Positions 53,806 to 63,530 are shown, counted from the first letter of the stretch. The stretch is DNA of 64,000 nucleotides from Lachnospiraceae bacterium (GCA_014239155.1 JAAZZQ010000085.1:124001-188000), one strand, 5' to 3'. Notes: a model not told the origin generated them from the sequence alone. A program made the numbers and translations.

Positions 53806-56376
53806 ATGAAGTATGTGATCTTAGGCGGTGTTGCGGCTGGAACAAAAGCAGCGGCAAAACTCAAACGTCTTGATCGGCAGGCTGAAGTGAAAATTTTTAC
53901 AAAGAGTTCTGATATTTCCTACGCTGGCTGTGGGCTTCCATACTATATTGGAGGGGACATTGCCACAAGGGAGGAACTGATTGTAAATTCACCAGCAAAA
54001 TATATGGGATTGACAGGTGCGCAGGTGGAAACTGGATGCGAGGCGATTCGAGTAGATAGCGCCAATCAACAAGTTTGCTTTCGCCGCGCAAACGGAAGCG
54101 AATTTTTGGAAAGTTATGATAAGCTAATAATAGCCACAGGGGCGGCACCCTTTGTTCCTCCTGTGGAGGGGGTAGCACTTGCAGGCGTATTTTGTGTGCG
54201 CACGCCAGATGATGCGGAGGCAGTTCGCGCGTATGTAAAGACCAATCAATGCCATAAGGCAGTTGTGTGCGGAGCTGGTTTTATAGGACTTGAAGTGGCA
54301 GAGAATCTCGCTGCATTGCAGATGGAAGTGACAGTGATTGACGCTGCGCCGCAGATAATGCCAAATGCATTTGATGCAGATATGGCAGGATACGCCAAAC
54401 GCAAATTAAAAGCAAGTGGAATGCGTGTGTTTACATCTGTGAGCCTTCAGGGAATAAACGGAACGCAAAAGGTTGAAAGTGTGCGCACAGACAATGGTGT
54501 TTTATCGGCAGACATTGTAATCTTGGCAATTGGTGTGCGGCCCGCCACAAAGTTTTTGAATGATTCAGGAATAGAGATGGTGCGGGGAACAATTCTTGTG
54601 GATGAGACGATGCAAACAAACTTGCCCAATATCTATGCGACTGGTGACTGTGCAATAGTTAAAAATGCGCTGACAGATAAGCCGCAGTGGTCAGCGATGG
54701 GCTCGACGGCAAATCTCGCTGCGCGTGCGATGGCAAAAAAATTGTATGGACAGGGAAATGGATATAGTGGATGTTTGGGGACAGGTGTTGTTCGTTTGCT
54801 TTCGGATTTCAATGGTGGCAGGACTGGCTTAACACAGGAACAAGCAAGGTTAGCCGGCTTTGATGCAGAATCCGTGGTTTGTGTTCTGGATGACAAGGCA
54901 CATTATTATCCGGGTGCATCCTCCTTTATTGTAAAACTGATAGCGGATAAGAAAACGCGCAGGCTTCTTGGGATTCAGGTGCTTGGTGCAGGCGCTGTGG
55001 ATAAAATGGTAGATATTGCTGTGACGGGGCTTTATCAAGGAATGAAACTGGATGATTTTGACACGATGGATTTTGCCTATGCACCACCTTTTTCTACTGC
55101 GATTCATCCGTTTGTCACAGCCTGCTACATATTAGAAAATAAGATAGATGGAGTATTTGACAGTATGAGCCCATCGGAATATGCCGCTGGTGCTGCAAAA
55201 GGGTATACTGTTTTGGATGTGCAGCCAGCGCCTGCAATTCCAAATGCGCGCTGGGTAGAACTTTCTAAGGTGACAGAGCCATTGGAAGGTTTAGAGAAGG
55301 ACGCAAAACTTTTGCTTGTGTGCGCAAAGGGTAAGCGAGGGTACTTTTTACAAAATCGGTTAAAGGCGCTGGGATATACCAATACACTTGTTCTGGAAGG
55401 CGGTGTCACTTTCAATGAAGTGAAAGTACCGCGCAATGGAAGCAAGTTGTCGCCGGAGGATATTAAGCGCGTAAAAGGGCTTGGCTGCCTACAAGATAAG
55501 CGCTATGAGGATATTTTTAATGTTCGTGTAATTACAAGAAATGGAAAGATTACAGCGGAAGAACAGAAAAAGATTGCGGAGGCAGCACAGCGGTTTGGAA
55601 CAGGCGAGGTGACAATGACCACGCGTCTGACCTTGGAAATACAGGGAGTTCCATATGACAACATTGACGCCATACGGGAATTTTTGGCGGAAGCAGGGCT
55701 TGAAACTGGCGGAACAGGTTCCAAAGTACGCCCTGTTGTATCCTGCAAAGGAACCACCTGTCAGTATGGTTTGATTGATACGTTTGCGCTCTCACAGAAG
55801 TTGCATGAGCTTTATTATAAGGGGTATCATGACGTAGCACTGCCACACAAGTTTAAGATTGCAGTTGGTGGGTGCCCAAACAACTGTGTAAAACCAGATT
55901 TAAATGACCTTGGAATTATCGGTCAACGTGTGCCAGAAATTGACTTGTCAAAATGCCGTGGTTGCAAAGTGTGTCAGGTGGAGAAGGGTTGTCCAATTCA
56001 TGTGGCACAGATGGAAGACGGAAAGATTCGGATTGCATCAGACGCATGCAATCATTGTGGGCGCTGTATTGGCAAATGCCCATTTGGCGCAATCAATGAG
56101 TCTGCGGCGGGCTATCGCATCTATATTGGTGGGCGTTGGGGAAAGAAAGTGGCGCAGGGCCATATGCTAGAGAAAATCTTTACATCTGAGGAAGAAGTGA
56201 TTGCAATGACAGAACGTGCGATTTTATTCTTCCGCGATGAAGGACTTTCTGGAGAACGTTTTGCAGATACAATTGACCGACTTGGATTTGACTACGTGCA
56301 GGAAAAGCTGTTGAACAATACAATTGACCGCGAACAGATTTTAAAGAAAACAGTAGTGGGCGGAGCGACATGTTAA
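53806..56376 (+). CDS. Fused CoA-disulfide-reductase / rhodanese / sulfite-reductase-like / ferredoxin protein
   Basis: An 856-residue multidomain protein. Residues 1-310: FAD/NAD disulfide reductase (VILGGVAAGTKAAAKLKR, YAGCGLPYYIGG with the CoADR cysteine, VCGAGFIGLEVAENL, NIYATGDCA). About 330-445: dimerisation domain. About 455-535: rhodanese-like with CAKGKRGY. About 560-700: siroheme/4Fe-4S half domain of nitrite/sulfite reductases (CKGTTCQYG, GGCPNNCVKP). About 700-770: two ferredoxin clusters (CRGCKVCQVEKGCP, CNHCGRCIGKCP). The set suggests electron flow from NAD(P)H to a sulfur species. AGGAGG lies 7 bases before ATG 53806. It has its own promoter. Confidence 0.85.
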   Translation: MKYVILGGVAAGTKAAAKLKRLDRQAEVKIFTKSSDISYAGCGLPYYIGGDIATREELIVNSPAKYMGLTGAQVETGCEAIRVDSANQQVCFRRANGSEFLESYDKLIIATGAAPFVPPVEGVALAGVFCVRTPDDAEAVRAYVKTNQCHKAVVCGAGFIGLEVAENLAALQMEVTVIDAAPQIMPNAFDADMAGYAKRKLKASGMRVFTSVSLQGINGTQKVESVRTDNGVLSADIVILAIGVRPATKFLNDSGIEMVRGTILVDETMQTNLPNIYATGDCAIVKNALTDKPQWSAMGSTANLAARAMAKKLYGQGNGYSGCLGTGVVRLLSDFNGGRTGLTQEQARLAGFDAESVVCVLDDKAHYYPGASSFIVKLIADKKTRRLLGIQVLGAGAVDKMVDIAVTGLYQGMKLDDFDTMDFAYAPPFSTAIHPFVTACYILENKIDGVFDSMSPSEYAAGAAKGYTVLDVQPAPAIPNARWVELSKVTEPLEGLEKDAKLLLVCAKGKRGYFLQNRLKALGYTNTLVLEGGVTFNEVKVPRNGSKLSPEDIKRVKGLGCLQDKRYEDIFNVRVITRNGKITAEEQKKIAEAAQRFGTGEVTMTTRLTLEIQGVPYDNIDAIREFLAEAGLETGGTGSKVRPVVSCKGTTCQYGLIDTFALSQKLHELYYKGYHDVALPHKFKIAVGGCPNNCVKPDLNDLGIIGQRVPEIDLSKCRGCKVCQVEKGCPIHVAQMEDGKIRIASDACNHCGRCIGKCPFGAINESAAGYRIYIGGRWGKKVAQGHMLEKIFTSEEEVIAMTERAILFFRDEGLSGERFADTIDRLGFDYVQEKLLNNTIDREQILKKTVVGGATC

Positions 56377-56457
56377 TTTAGTGCACGAATGAAATGTAAT
56401 AGAAATTCTGTTCTGCAAGAGTAATGCAGGCAGGTTTAAAATAAGGAGGAAAATAAA

Positions 56458-57699
56458 ATGGAGAAAAAAAGAAACATTATTGTAGGTCAGTCTGGCGGTC
56501 CAACATCTGTGATTAATTCCAGTCTGGCGGGAGTGTACAAGACTGCAAAAGAAAGAGGATTCCACAAAGTATATGGTATGCTGCACGGAGTACAGGGATT
56601 TTTAGATGAACAGTATGTGGATTTGTCCACACAAATTCATTCTGATATGGATATTGAACTCTTAAAGAGAACACCGTCGGCTTTCTTGGGTTCCTGCCGT
56701 TATAAATTGCCAGAAATCCATGAGAATCCTGATGTCTACGATAGGATTTTTACTATTCTCGACAAGCTGGACATTGAGACCTTTATCTATATTGGTGGAA
56801 ATGATTCTATGGATACCATTAAAAAACTGTCCGATTATGCAATCTTAAAGGGCTATTCTCAGAAGTTCTTAGGAGTGCCAAAGACAATTGACAATGACTT
56901 GGCATTGACTGATCACACACCGGGATTTGGAAGTGCAGCAAAATATATTGCAGCTTCCACAAAGGAGGTTATCCGTGATGCGCTGGGACTTACTTATCAT
57001 AAGACTATGATTACAATTATTGAAGTTATGGGGCGCAATGCAGGCTGGCTTACTGGTGCGACAGCGCTTGCAAAAACAGAGGAATGTGACGGTCCAGATT
57101 TAATTTATTTGCCAGAGGTTCCATTTGATATAGATAAATTCTTGAAAAAAGTACAGGAATTAATCAAAAAGAAAGAATCGATTATTATTGCAGTTTCAGA
57201 AGGGATTAAACTTTCTGATGGCAGATATGTCTGTGAACTTTCTGGCGGAGCAGATTATGTGGACGCGTTTGGACACAAACAGCTTCAGGGAACTGCTGCT
57301 TATCTAGCTGGATTCTTGGGAGCGGAGATTGGTTGCAAGACACGCAGTATTGAGTTCTCTACCCTGCAAAGAAGTGCGTCGCATATGGCTTCCCGCGTCG
57401 ATGTGAATGAGGCGTTTATGGTTGGTGGTGCCGCAGTAAAGGCAGCAGACGAGGGAGACACTGGCAAGATGGTTGTAATTGACCGTGTTTCTGATGATCC
57501 ATATATGAGCGCCGCTGGTATTTATGATGTACATCGCATTGCGAACAATGAGAAAGTAGTTCCTAGAAATTGGGTAAACAGAGAAGGAAACTATGTGACA
57601 GAGGAATTTATCAATTATATAGAGCCATTAATTCAGGGCGATTATCAGCCATTTATGGTCAATGGTCTGCCACAGCATCTGGTTCTTAAGAAAAAATAA
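56458..57699 (+). CDS. pfp: Pyrophosphate-dependent 6-phosphofructokinase
   Basis: A 413-residue phosphofructokinase of the PPi class. It phosphorylates fructose-6-phosphate, reversibly if PPi is used. Seen: VGQSGGPTSVINSSLAG, IYIGGNDSMDTIKKL, VPKTIDNDLALTDHTPGFG and EVMGRNAGWL. The Lys in PKTIDND and Asp after GGN are marks of PPi use, against GTIDND and Gly in ATP enzymes. AAGGAGG precedes the ATG. It stands alone and ends with a terminator. Confidence 0.9.
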   Translation: MEKKRNIIVGQSGGPTSVINSSLAGVYKTAKERGFHKVYGMLHGVQGFLDEQYVDLSTQIHSDMDIELLKRTPSAFLGSCRYKLPEIHENPDVYDRIFTILDKLDIETFIYIGGNDSMDTIKKLSDYAILKGYSQKFLGVPKTIDNDLALTDHTPGFGSAAKYIAASTKEVIRDALGLTYHKTMITIIEVMGRNAGWLTGATALAKTEECDGPDLIYLPEVPFDIDKFLKKVQELIKKKESIIIAVSEGIKLSDGRYVCELSGGADYVDAFGHKQLQGTAAYLAGFLGAEIGCKTRSIEFSTLQRSASHMASRVDVNEAFMVGGAAVKAADEGDTGKMVVIDRVSDDPYMSAAGIYDVHRIANNEKVVPRNWVNREGNYVTEEFINYIEPLIQGDYQPFMVNGLPQHLVLKKK

Positions 57700-57709
57700 A
57701 AACTGGCAG

Positions 57710-57746
57710 GGCGTATGAGGCATAATTGTTTCATGCGCTCTTTTTA
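57710..57746 (+). terminator. Terminator after the phosphofructokinase gene
   Basis: GGCGTATGA pairs with TCATGCGCT (one wobble) across a 12-base loop, followed by CTTTTTAT. Confidence 0.65.
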
Positions 57747-57806
57747 TCGGATTATATGTTGTTATGAGCAACCTTCTAGACCATGAATAGCAACGATTAT
57801 ACTACA

Positions 57807-57835
57807 TTGACGCATGAAAACAGTGGTAGTATAAT
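57807..57835 (+). promoter_or_regulatory. Sigma-A promoter of the hybrid kinase
   Basis: TTGACG (57807-57812), a 17-base spacer and TATAAT (57830-57835). The start codon lies 39 bases after the -10 box. Confidence 0.85.
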
Positions 57836-57873
57836 ATTAAAAAAGGTCAGGATGGACGCAAGGGAGAATATAT

Positions 57874-60800
57874 ATGAAAAGAAGGAAGTTGTTGCAGGAT
57901 ATCATAATCGTTATTTTTTTATTGGTGGCTGTGGTCATCTTATTCTGTTGGTATACAACACAGAACAGTGTGCGTATGGAACGGCAGAACAAGAACTATG
58001 CGGCGGATTCAGCTCGGCAGACCATGACACGAATTAATGAAACAATGAACAATGCACGGGCATTGATTACGACTTATGCGTACTTTGTCAGTGAAGGGCT
58101 TGATAAACCTGTTATTGACAAACAGCTTTTAAAAGAAATTGAGCATAACGCACTGTTTGATGCGATACTTTTTACAGACTCAGCAGGTATCAACCATACC
58201 TCTGATGGGCGGACTTCTGATGCGTCAGATCGAGATTATTATCAGAAAGGAATGAGAGGCGAGAGCGGCATTGCAGTTATATTTGACTCCTATTTTTTTA
58301 ATGAGACAATGGTGAGTTTCTATGCGCCAGTGCGGTATCAAGGTGAGATTATAGGCGTGCTAAGAGGATCTTATCTTGCAGAAGAATATCTAAAGGATAT
58401 GTTGACAACAAGTTATTTTGGCGAGACAGCAAATGTATATCTATGCACGTCAAGCGGCAGAGCGATTGCAAGTTCTGGGGGTAATATCTATAAGGAAGAC
58501 TTAATTGATGCTCTTGTGGAAAATCATGTGATTGACAGTCAAGTGGCAAAAGATGCAAGGGGAATTTTTGCGCATGGTGGAGAAGGGTCTTTTATTTGTG
58601 CACAAGGTTATAAGACGGACAATCTCTGTGCGACCCACCTTAAAGATAACGATTTTGTCCTAGTGCAAACGTTTCCAAAGAGTGTTACACAGCGCATGAT
58701 TCGAGATGAGAATATTGTGGGAATTCAACTGGAAGTAATGTTGATTATACTCTTTGTACTCTATATCATTACTCTTATTATCCGGGCAGGCCGCGAGAGA
58801 AGATTGTTACAAAACGAAAACAGGGAAATGGGATACATTATCAATGGTATTACTACATTATTTTCACGTTTTGCATTGGTTAATCTTGAGACAGGAACCT
58901 ATCAGTACCTTGCGGGAACAAGGGCAGAGGACAGTGCAGTGAATATTTTTGGTCAATATGATAAATTAATGGAACATTTGTGTTCTATTATGATTGATGA
59001 GGAGGAGCGGGCAGAGTTTACGAAAATGATTGACCGAGAGTCGCTTGTTCAAGTGCTGACAGAACAGAGTGATATACGATTTGAGCGTCATGTGTTGCGC
59101 AATGGTCAGCCAGAGTGGGAACATATGAATATTATCTGTTTGGAGAGAAAAGATGGCACAGCAGTGAAAGCGCTTATTACCCGCCAGAATATTACAGAGG
59201 TAAAGGAAAAAGAACTGGAAATTCAAGAACAAATGTTTCTTGCAAACCGCAAAGAACGCCAATATCAGCTTGCTATTATGTCAAATTCTATTTACACTTT
59301 TGAGTTTAATTTGACAAAAGATTTGATAGAGCACGATATTTTACGTACGGTGGGCGAACAACAAGTGTCTATGTTGGAGATGGCAGGACTTAAGGCGCCT
59401 TGTCGGGCTTCTGAGTGGTTTGAGCGGCGCAGAGCATACGTTTCAAAAGAATCTCTTGAAGATTATGATGCTGTTATAAACTTTGCTCACTTAAAGAAAT
59501 GTTTTGAGATAGGTGAAGCGGAAGTAAGCGTTGAGTACTGGGGAAAAGATATTGATGAGCATGAGATTTGTGTGCGACAGTCATTCCTTATGACGCAGGA
59601 TGACAGGACAGATGATATTATTGTGATGGTAGTAAAAAAAGAGATTACAGAGAGTGTCAAGAAGCAGCGAGAACAAACGCAGGCTTTACAGGATGCACTG
59701 ATGCAGGCACAGCATGCAAACAGGGCAAAGACAACGTTTCTCTCCAATATGTCGCATGATATTCGCACGCCGATGAACGCAATTATCGGTTTTACAACGA
59801 TTGCAGTAAGCCATATTAATAATAAAGAGCAGGTTCGAGACTGCTTGCAGAAGGTGCTTTCTTCCAGTAATCATCTACTAAGTTTAATCAATGACATTCT
59901 GGATATGAGCAGAATTGAAAGCGGAAAGGTACAAATTAAGGAGCAAGACTGTAATATTTCTGAGTTAATGCACAACTTGGTTAATATTATTCAACCGCAA
60001 GTTAAGGCAAAGCAGTTGGAACTGTTTATTGATACATTTGAGATTGTTAACGAGGATGTCATTGCAGATGCTTTGAAACTGAACCAAGTGTTTATTAATC
60101 TTTTGAGTAATGCTGTGAAATATACGCCGGCAGGTGGAAGCATTGCCTTCCGCATCATGCAAAAGACAACCTTTCGTCATGGATATGGTGATTATGTATT
60201 TATTATTAAGGATAATGGTATTGGCATGTCACCAGAGTTTGTCGATCATATCTTTGAGCCATTTGAGCGAGAGTCCACAGTAACACAGTCTGGCATTCAA
60301 GGAACAGGTTTAGGCATGGCAATTACAAGGAATATTGTGGAAATGATGGGAGGGGAAATCCATGTCGAAAGTGAGGTTGGAAAAGGAAGTACTTTTACGG
60401 TTGAGATTTCTTTAAAACTACAGGATATAGAAAAAAATGCAGCGCAGATTAAGGAGTTAAGTGGTCTGCGTGCACTGGTGGTTGACGATGATTTCCATGT
60501 CTGTGATAGTGTAAGTAAGATGCTAAAACAGATTGGTATGCGGGCTGAATGGACGACTTCTGGCAGGGAAGCTGCATATCGTGCGCAGATGGCATATGAG
60601 GAAGGCGATGCCTTTCACACATATATTATTGATTGGCAAATGCCAGAGACAAGCGGAGTAGAGACTGCCAGACGTATCCGCAGTGTGGCGGGAAGTGATG
60701 TGCCAATTATTATTCTGACCGCATACGACTGGTCCGACATTGAGGAGGAAGCCAAGGCAGCAGGTGTGACTGCATTCTGTGCAAAGCCGCTCTTTATGTC

Positions 60801-61263
60801 AGATTTGAAATCAGCATTGCTCGCTGCAAATAATCTGATTGAAAATGAAGAGGAAGTTGCAGTATGGACTCTTGCTGATTTTAGTGGCAAACGTGTTTTG
60901 TTAGTTGAGGATATTGAGCTGAACCGTGAAATAGCGGAGGTGATTTTGGAAGAGGCTGGATTTGTTGTGGAATCGGCGCCTGATGGAACCGATGCTGTCT
61001 CAATGGTGGAAAAATCGGAAGAGTATTATTATGATGTGGTATTAATGGATGTGCAGATGCCAATTATGAATGGATATGAAGCGACACGCACAATTCGTAA
61101 CATGCCAAGAAAGGATGTCAAGAGCTTGCCAATTATTGCGATGACAGCCAATGCACTTGAGGAAGATAAGGAGGCGGCATTGAAAAATGGAATGAATGCC
61201 CATATCTCCAAACCGCTTAATATGGATGTTTTTATCTCTGTGCTTAAGCAGTTTGTGCGGTGA
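57874..61263 (+). CDS. Hybrid sensor histidine kinase with two receiver domains
   Basis: A 1129-residue membrane kinase. Membrane segments at about 8-28 and 288-308 enclose an extracellular Cache-like sensor. A PAS-like stretch (about 330-590) leads to HisKA with His628 (NMSHDIRTPMNAIIGF). The ATPase domain follows (LLSNAVKYTPAGG, DNGIGMSPEF, GTGLGMAITRNIVEMMGG). Two receivers end the protein: Asp920 (YIIDWQMPETSG) and Asp1059 (VVLMDVQMPIMNGYEA). No DNA-binding domain or cognate regulator is adjacent, so output may be through a phosphorelay or a distant regulator. Confidence 0.9.
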   Translation: MKRRKLLQDIIIVIFLLVAVVILFCWYTTQNSVRMERQNKNYAADSARQTMTRINETMNNARALITTYAYFVSEGLDKPVIDKQLLKEIEHNALFDAILFTDSAGINHTSDGRTSDASDRDYYQKGMRGESGIAVIFDSYFFNETMVSFYAPVRYQGEIIGVLRGSYLAEEYLKDMLTTSYFGETANVYLCTSSGRAIASSGGNIYKEDLIDALVENHVIDSQVAKDARGIFAHGGEGSFICAQGYKTDNLCATHLKDNDFVLVQTFPKSVTQRMIRDENIVGIQLEVMLIILFVLYIITLIIRAGRERRLLQNENREMGYIINGITTLFSRFALVNLETGTYQYLAGTRAEDSAVNIFGQYDKLMEHLCSIMIDEEERAEFTKMIDRESLVQVLTEQSDIRFERHVLRNGQPEWEHMNIICLERKDGTAVKALITRQNITEVKEKELEIQEQMFLANRKERQYQLAIMSNSIYTFEFNLTKDLIEHDILRTVGEQQVSMLEMAGLKAPCRASEWFERRRAYVSKESLEDYDAVINFAHLKKCFEIGEAEVSVEYWGKDIDEHEICVRQSFLMTQDDRTDDIIVMVVKKEITESVKKQREQTQALQDALMQAQHANRAKTTFLSNMSHDIRTPMNAIIGFTTIAVSHINNKEQVRDCLQKVLSSSNHLLSLINDILDMSRIESGKVQIKEQDCNISELMHNLVNIIQPQVKAKQLELFIDTFEIVNEDVIADALKLNQVFINLLSNAVKYTPAGGSIAFRIMQKTTFRHGYGDYVFIIKDNGIGMSPEFVDHIFEPFERESTVTQSGIQGTGLGMAITRNIVEMMGGEIHVESEVGKGSTFTVEISLKLQDIEKNAAQIKELSGLRALVVDDDFHVCDSVSKMLKQIGMRAEWTTSGREAAYRAQMAYEEGDAFHTYIIDWQMPETSGVETARRIRSVAGSDVPIIILTAYDWSDIEEEAKAAGVTAFCAKPLFMSDLKSALLAANNLIENEEEVAVWTLADFSGKRVLLVEDIELNREIAEVILEEAGFVVESAPDGTDAVSMVEKSEEYYYDVVLMDVQMPIMNGYEATRTIRNMPRKDVKSLPIIAMTANALEEDKEAALKNGMNAHISKPLNMDVFISVLKQFVR

Positions 61264-61433
61264 GAGCGTTTACATAGCAAATGTGTGTTGTCTTATATCT
61301 TTGTATATGAGCTACCAGTAAATATGCAAAGGGATTAAAGTTAGATAATGCGTATAAGATCAAGCATTAAAATTAATTGTTATACACAAACACAAAAATG
61401 GATAAATTTTTATAACTTTATACCACAAGTATA

Positions 61434-61462
61434 ATGACATTTCGCCCAAAATATGATATAGT
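61434..61462 (+). promoter_or_regulatory. Promoter of the small 50-aa gene
   Basis: ATGACA (61434-61439), a 17-base spacer and TATAGT (61457-61462). The 170 bases before it, after the hybrid kinase, show nothing recognisable. Confidence 0.55.
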
Positions 61463-61513
61463 AGAGAAAAGATAAAAATGGTACACAGATGTGTTGCCAG
61501 AAAGGAAACAACA

Positions 61514-61666
61514 ATGAGCTGGACATTATCAATTAACGGAATGAGTTACCCAAATAGTAGAGCATTTGAACAGGCGCTGGATTCCAAACAGAGTCTATCT
61601 TTTGCATGTCCATATAAGATGGGAAAAAGTTGGTTGAGTCGTGCCGGTATCAGGCTAGAAGATTAA
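61514..61666 (+). CDS. Small protein of 50 residues, unknown function
   Basis: It starts MSWTLSINGMSYPNS, preceded by AAAGGAAA, and ends GKSWLSRAGIRLED. There is no membrane segment. One Cys and several Trp/Tyr suggest a small fold. It has its own promoter and a strong terminator, so it is a separate transcript rather than a chance frame. A longer frame from 61478 lacks a ribosome site. I do not recognise the family. Confidence 0.6.
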   Translation: MSWTLSINGMSYPNSRAFEQALDSKQSLSFACPYKMGKSWLSRAGIRLED

Positions 61667-61709
61667 AGTGTACATCGAAAAGGCATGAAATATCATATTT
61701 ATGATTATC

Positions 61710-61760
61710 ACCGCTTATCTTGTATGGAGAAAGTCTTACAAGGTAGGCGGTTTTCTTTTT
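61710..61760 (+). terminator. Strong terminator after the small gene
   Basis: A 15-bp stem (61710-61724 with 61737-61751) with two G-U pairs across a 12-base loop, followed by TTTCTTTTT. Confidence 0.85.
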
Positions 61761-61852
61761 GCTTGTAGGCAGTTGTGTGAAATACGCAGCGAAGATTTTG
61801 CTAGTTGATTATATAGGATAACATGAAACAATCATTATAGAAGGGAGAAAAA

Positions 61853-63070
61853 ATGTTGGAGAAAGATATTTTGGAAATTAAGGGAAAAGTAAACACTGCG
61901 CTTTGTTACGCAAAGGTTGTGGAGGATGAAGCGGTTGAACAGATTCGCAGAATGTGTGATTATGAGTTTACACAAGGCAGCAGAATTCGCATTATGCCCG
62001 ATGTCCACGCAGGAAAAGGCTGCACCATTGGGACGACTATGACAATTACAGACAAGGCGGTGCCCAATATCGTTGGCGTGGATATTGGCTGTGGCATGTA
62101 TACAGTAAATCTTGGAAAAGAGGAAATTGATTTTGAGAAAATAGATGCCGCCGCACACTTTATTCCGTCAGGCATGAATGTGTGGGAGGGTAGGCAAGAA
62201 CGGTTTGATTTATTACAGTTACGCTGTTATCGAAATTTAAGAGACACAAGGCGTTTAGAGCGAAGCCTTGGGACCTTGGGTGGCGGAAATCATTTTATTG
62301 AGGTGGATATGGCACAGGATGGAACAAAATATCTTGTGATACATTCTGGCAGCAGAAATCTTGGTAAACAGGTAGCGGAGTTCTATCAACAGTTGGCAAT
62401 TGAACTGCACACAGGCAAAGAGGAATATTTCAAAAAGAGAGATGCACTGATTATAGAATACAAGGCAGCAGGGCGTAGGAAGGAGATACAAAATGCGTTG
62501 AAGGGGCTTAAATGGGAGCACCGAGATTGCCTAATACCAGAAGATTTGCGTTATTTGTATGGAACATTTCTCGAAGATTATTTGCATGATGTGGAGATTT
62601 GTCAGCAGTTTGCCAGACGAAATCGTGAGAAAATGGCGGAGGTTATTTTAGAAAGAACAGGAATGACAGGAACAGAGGCGTTCCATACAATTCACAACTA
62701 TATTGACACCAATGAAATGATATTGCGCAAAGGTGCAATTGCCGCCCACAAGGGCGAAAAAGTGTTAATTCCAATCAATATGCGAGATGGAAGTGTGCTT
62801 GCCATCGGAAAAGGAAATCTAGAATGGAATTATTCCGCACCGCATGGGGCTGGACGACTGATGTCACGCACCAAAGCAAAAGAAAATCTGTCTATGGAGG
62901 ATTATCGCAAAATGATGGAGGGTATCTACACAACCTCTGTCAACGAGGCGACACTCGACGAAGCACCAATGGCATATAAGTCCCTTGAGGATATTATTGA
63001 TGTTATTAGAGAGTCCGTGGACGTTATTGATATTATGAAACCAATCTATAATTTTAAGGCATCTGACTAG
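61853..63070 (+). CDS. rtcB: RtcB-family RNA ligase
   Basis: A 405-residue RtcB protein. Metal and guanylate motifs are present: MPDVHAGKGCTIGTT, VGVDIGCGMYTV, LGGGNHFIEVD, HSGSRNLGK, and SAPHGAGRLMSR with the histidine that carries GMP. It joins 2',3'-cyclic phosphate or 3'-phosphate ends to 5'-OH ends with GTP and Mn2+. It belongs to the shorter bacterial branch. No archease or RtcA/RtcR partner is nearby, so the substrate is unknown. GAAGGGAG precedes the ATG. Confidence 0.92.
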   Translation: MLEKDILEIKGKVNTALCYAKVVEDEAVEQIRRMCDYEFTQGSRIRIMPDVHAGKGCTIGTTMTITDKAVPNIVGVDIGCGMYTVNLGKEEIDFEKIDAAAHFIPSGMNVWEGRQERFDLLQLRCYRNLRDTRRLERSLGTLGGGNHFIEVDMAQDGTKYLVIHSGSRNLGKQVAEFYQQLAIELHTGKEEYFKKRDALIIEYKAAGRRKEIQNALKGLKWEHRDCLIPEDLRYLYGTFLEDYLHDVEICQQFARRNREKMAEVILERTGMTGTEAFHTIHNYIDTNEMILRKGAIAAHKGEKVLIPINMRDGSVLAIGKGNLEWNYSAPHGAGRLMSRTKAKENLSMEDYRKMMEGIYTTSVNEATLDEAPMAYKSLEDIIDVIRESVDVIDIMKPIYNFKASD

Positions 63071-63129
63071 AGCACTGGAAAAGTAATGTTCTTTTGTTCT
63101 GGCAGAAGCCGGAACAGGAGGGACAGAGA

Positions 63130-63381
63130 ATGGTTACGATACCAACGATAGATATGGTAAAGACAGGGCAGCACATCACGGAGCTGCGGGTTCAGGCGGG
63201 GTTGTCTGTGCGGCAACTGCAGGAAATTTTCGGATTTTCCACGCCACAAGCGCTATACAAATGGCAACATGGAACCGCGCTTCCTACAATTGATAATCTT
63301 GTTGTGCTGGCAGCAGTACTTGGCGTGAAGATTGATGACATTCTGATTACTACGGATAGTTCAATACCAGTCAGTGCATAG
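63130..63381 (+). CDS. Small XRE-type helix-turn-helix regulator
   Basis: An 83-residue protein that is almost entirely an HTH_3 domain: ITELRVQAGLSVRQLQEIF, FSTPQALYKWQHG, LPTIDNLVVLAAVLGVKIDDIL. ATG 63130 is chosen because AGGAGG lies 7 bases before it; an ATG at 63094 lies before that site. It starts 59 bases after rtcB and may be co-transcribed. Its target is unknown. Confidence 0.82.
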   Translation: MVTIPTIDMVKTGQHITELRVQAGLSVRQLQEIFGFSTPQALYKWQHGTALPTIDNLVVLAAVLGVKIDDILITTDSSIPVSA

Positions 63382-63415
63382 AGAACGCTATCTATAAGTA
63401 TAGAAGTTGTTTATA

Positions 63416-63530
63416 GTAACGATTCGGGACCATAATTGAAGTTTTGCTTCGCAAAAATCATTCCTCACTTCTCAATCATGTTTTTACGGAATGCACAGTT
63501 TATGCGCATTCCTGACCCATAAAAAATAAC
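63416..63530 (+). repeat. Repeat element, type B
   Basis: About 115 bases between the HTH gene and the hydrolase gene. Hairpins TTTTGC-TTC-GCAAAA and GGAATGC/GCATTCC are visible. Its reverse complement recurs at 23205-23323. The end CGGAAT...ATTCCTG resembles the 3' hairpin of type A elements. The remaining 130 bases up to the next gene hold its promoter region, with nothing else recognised. Confidence 0.6.
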
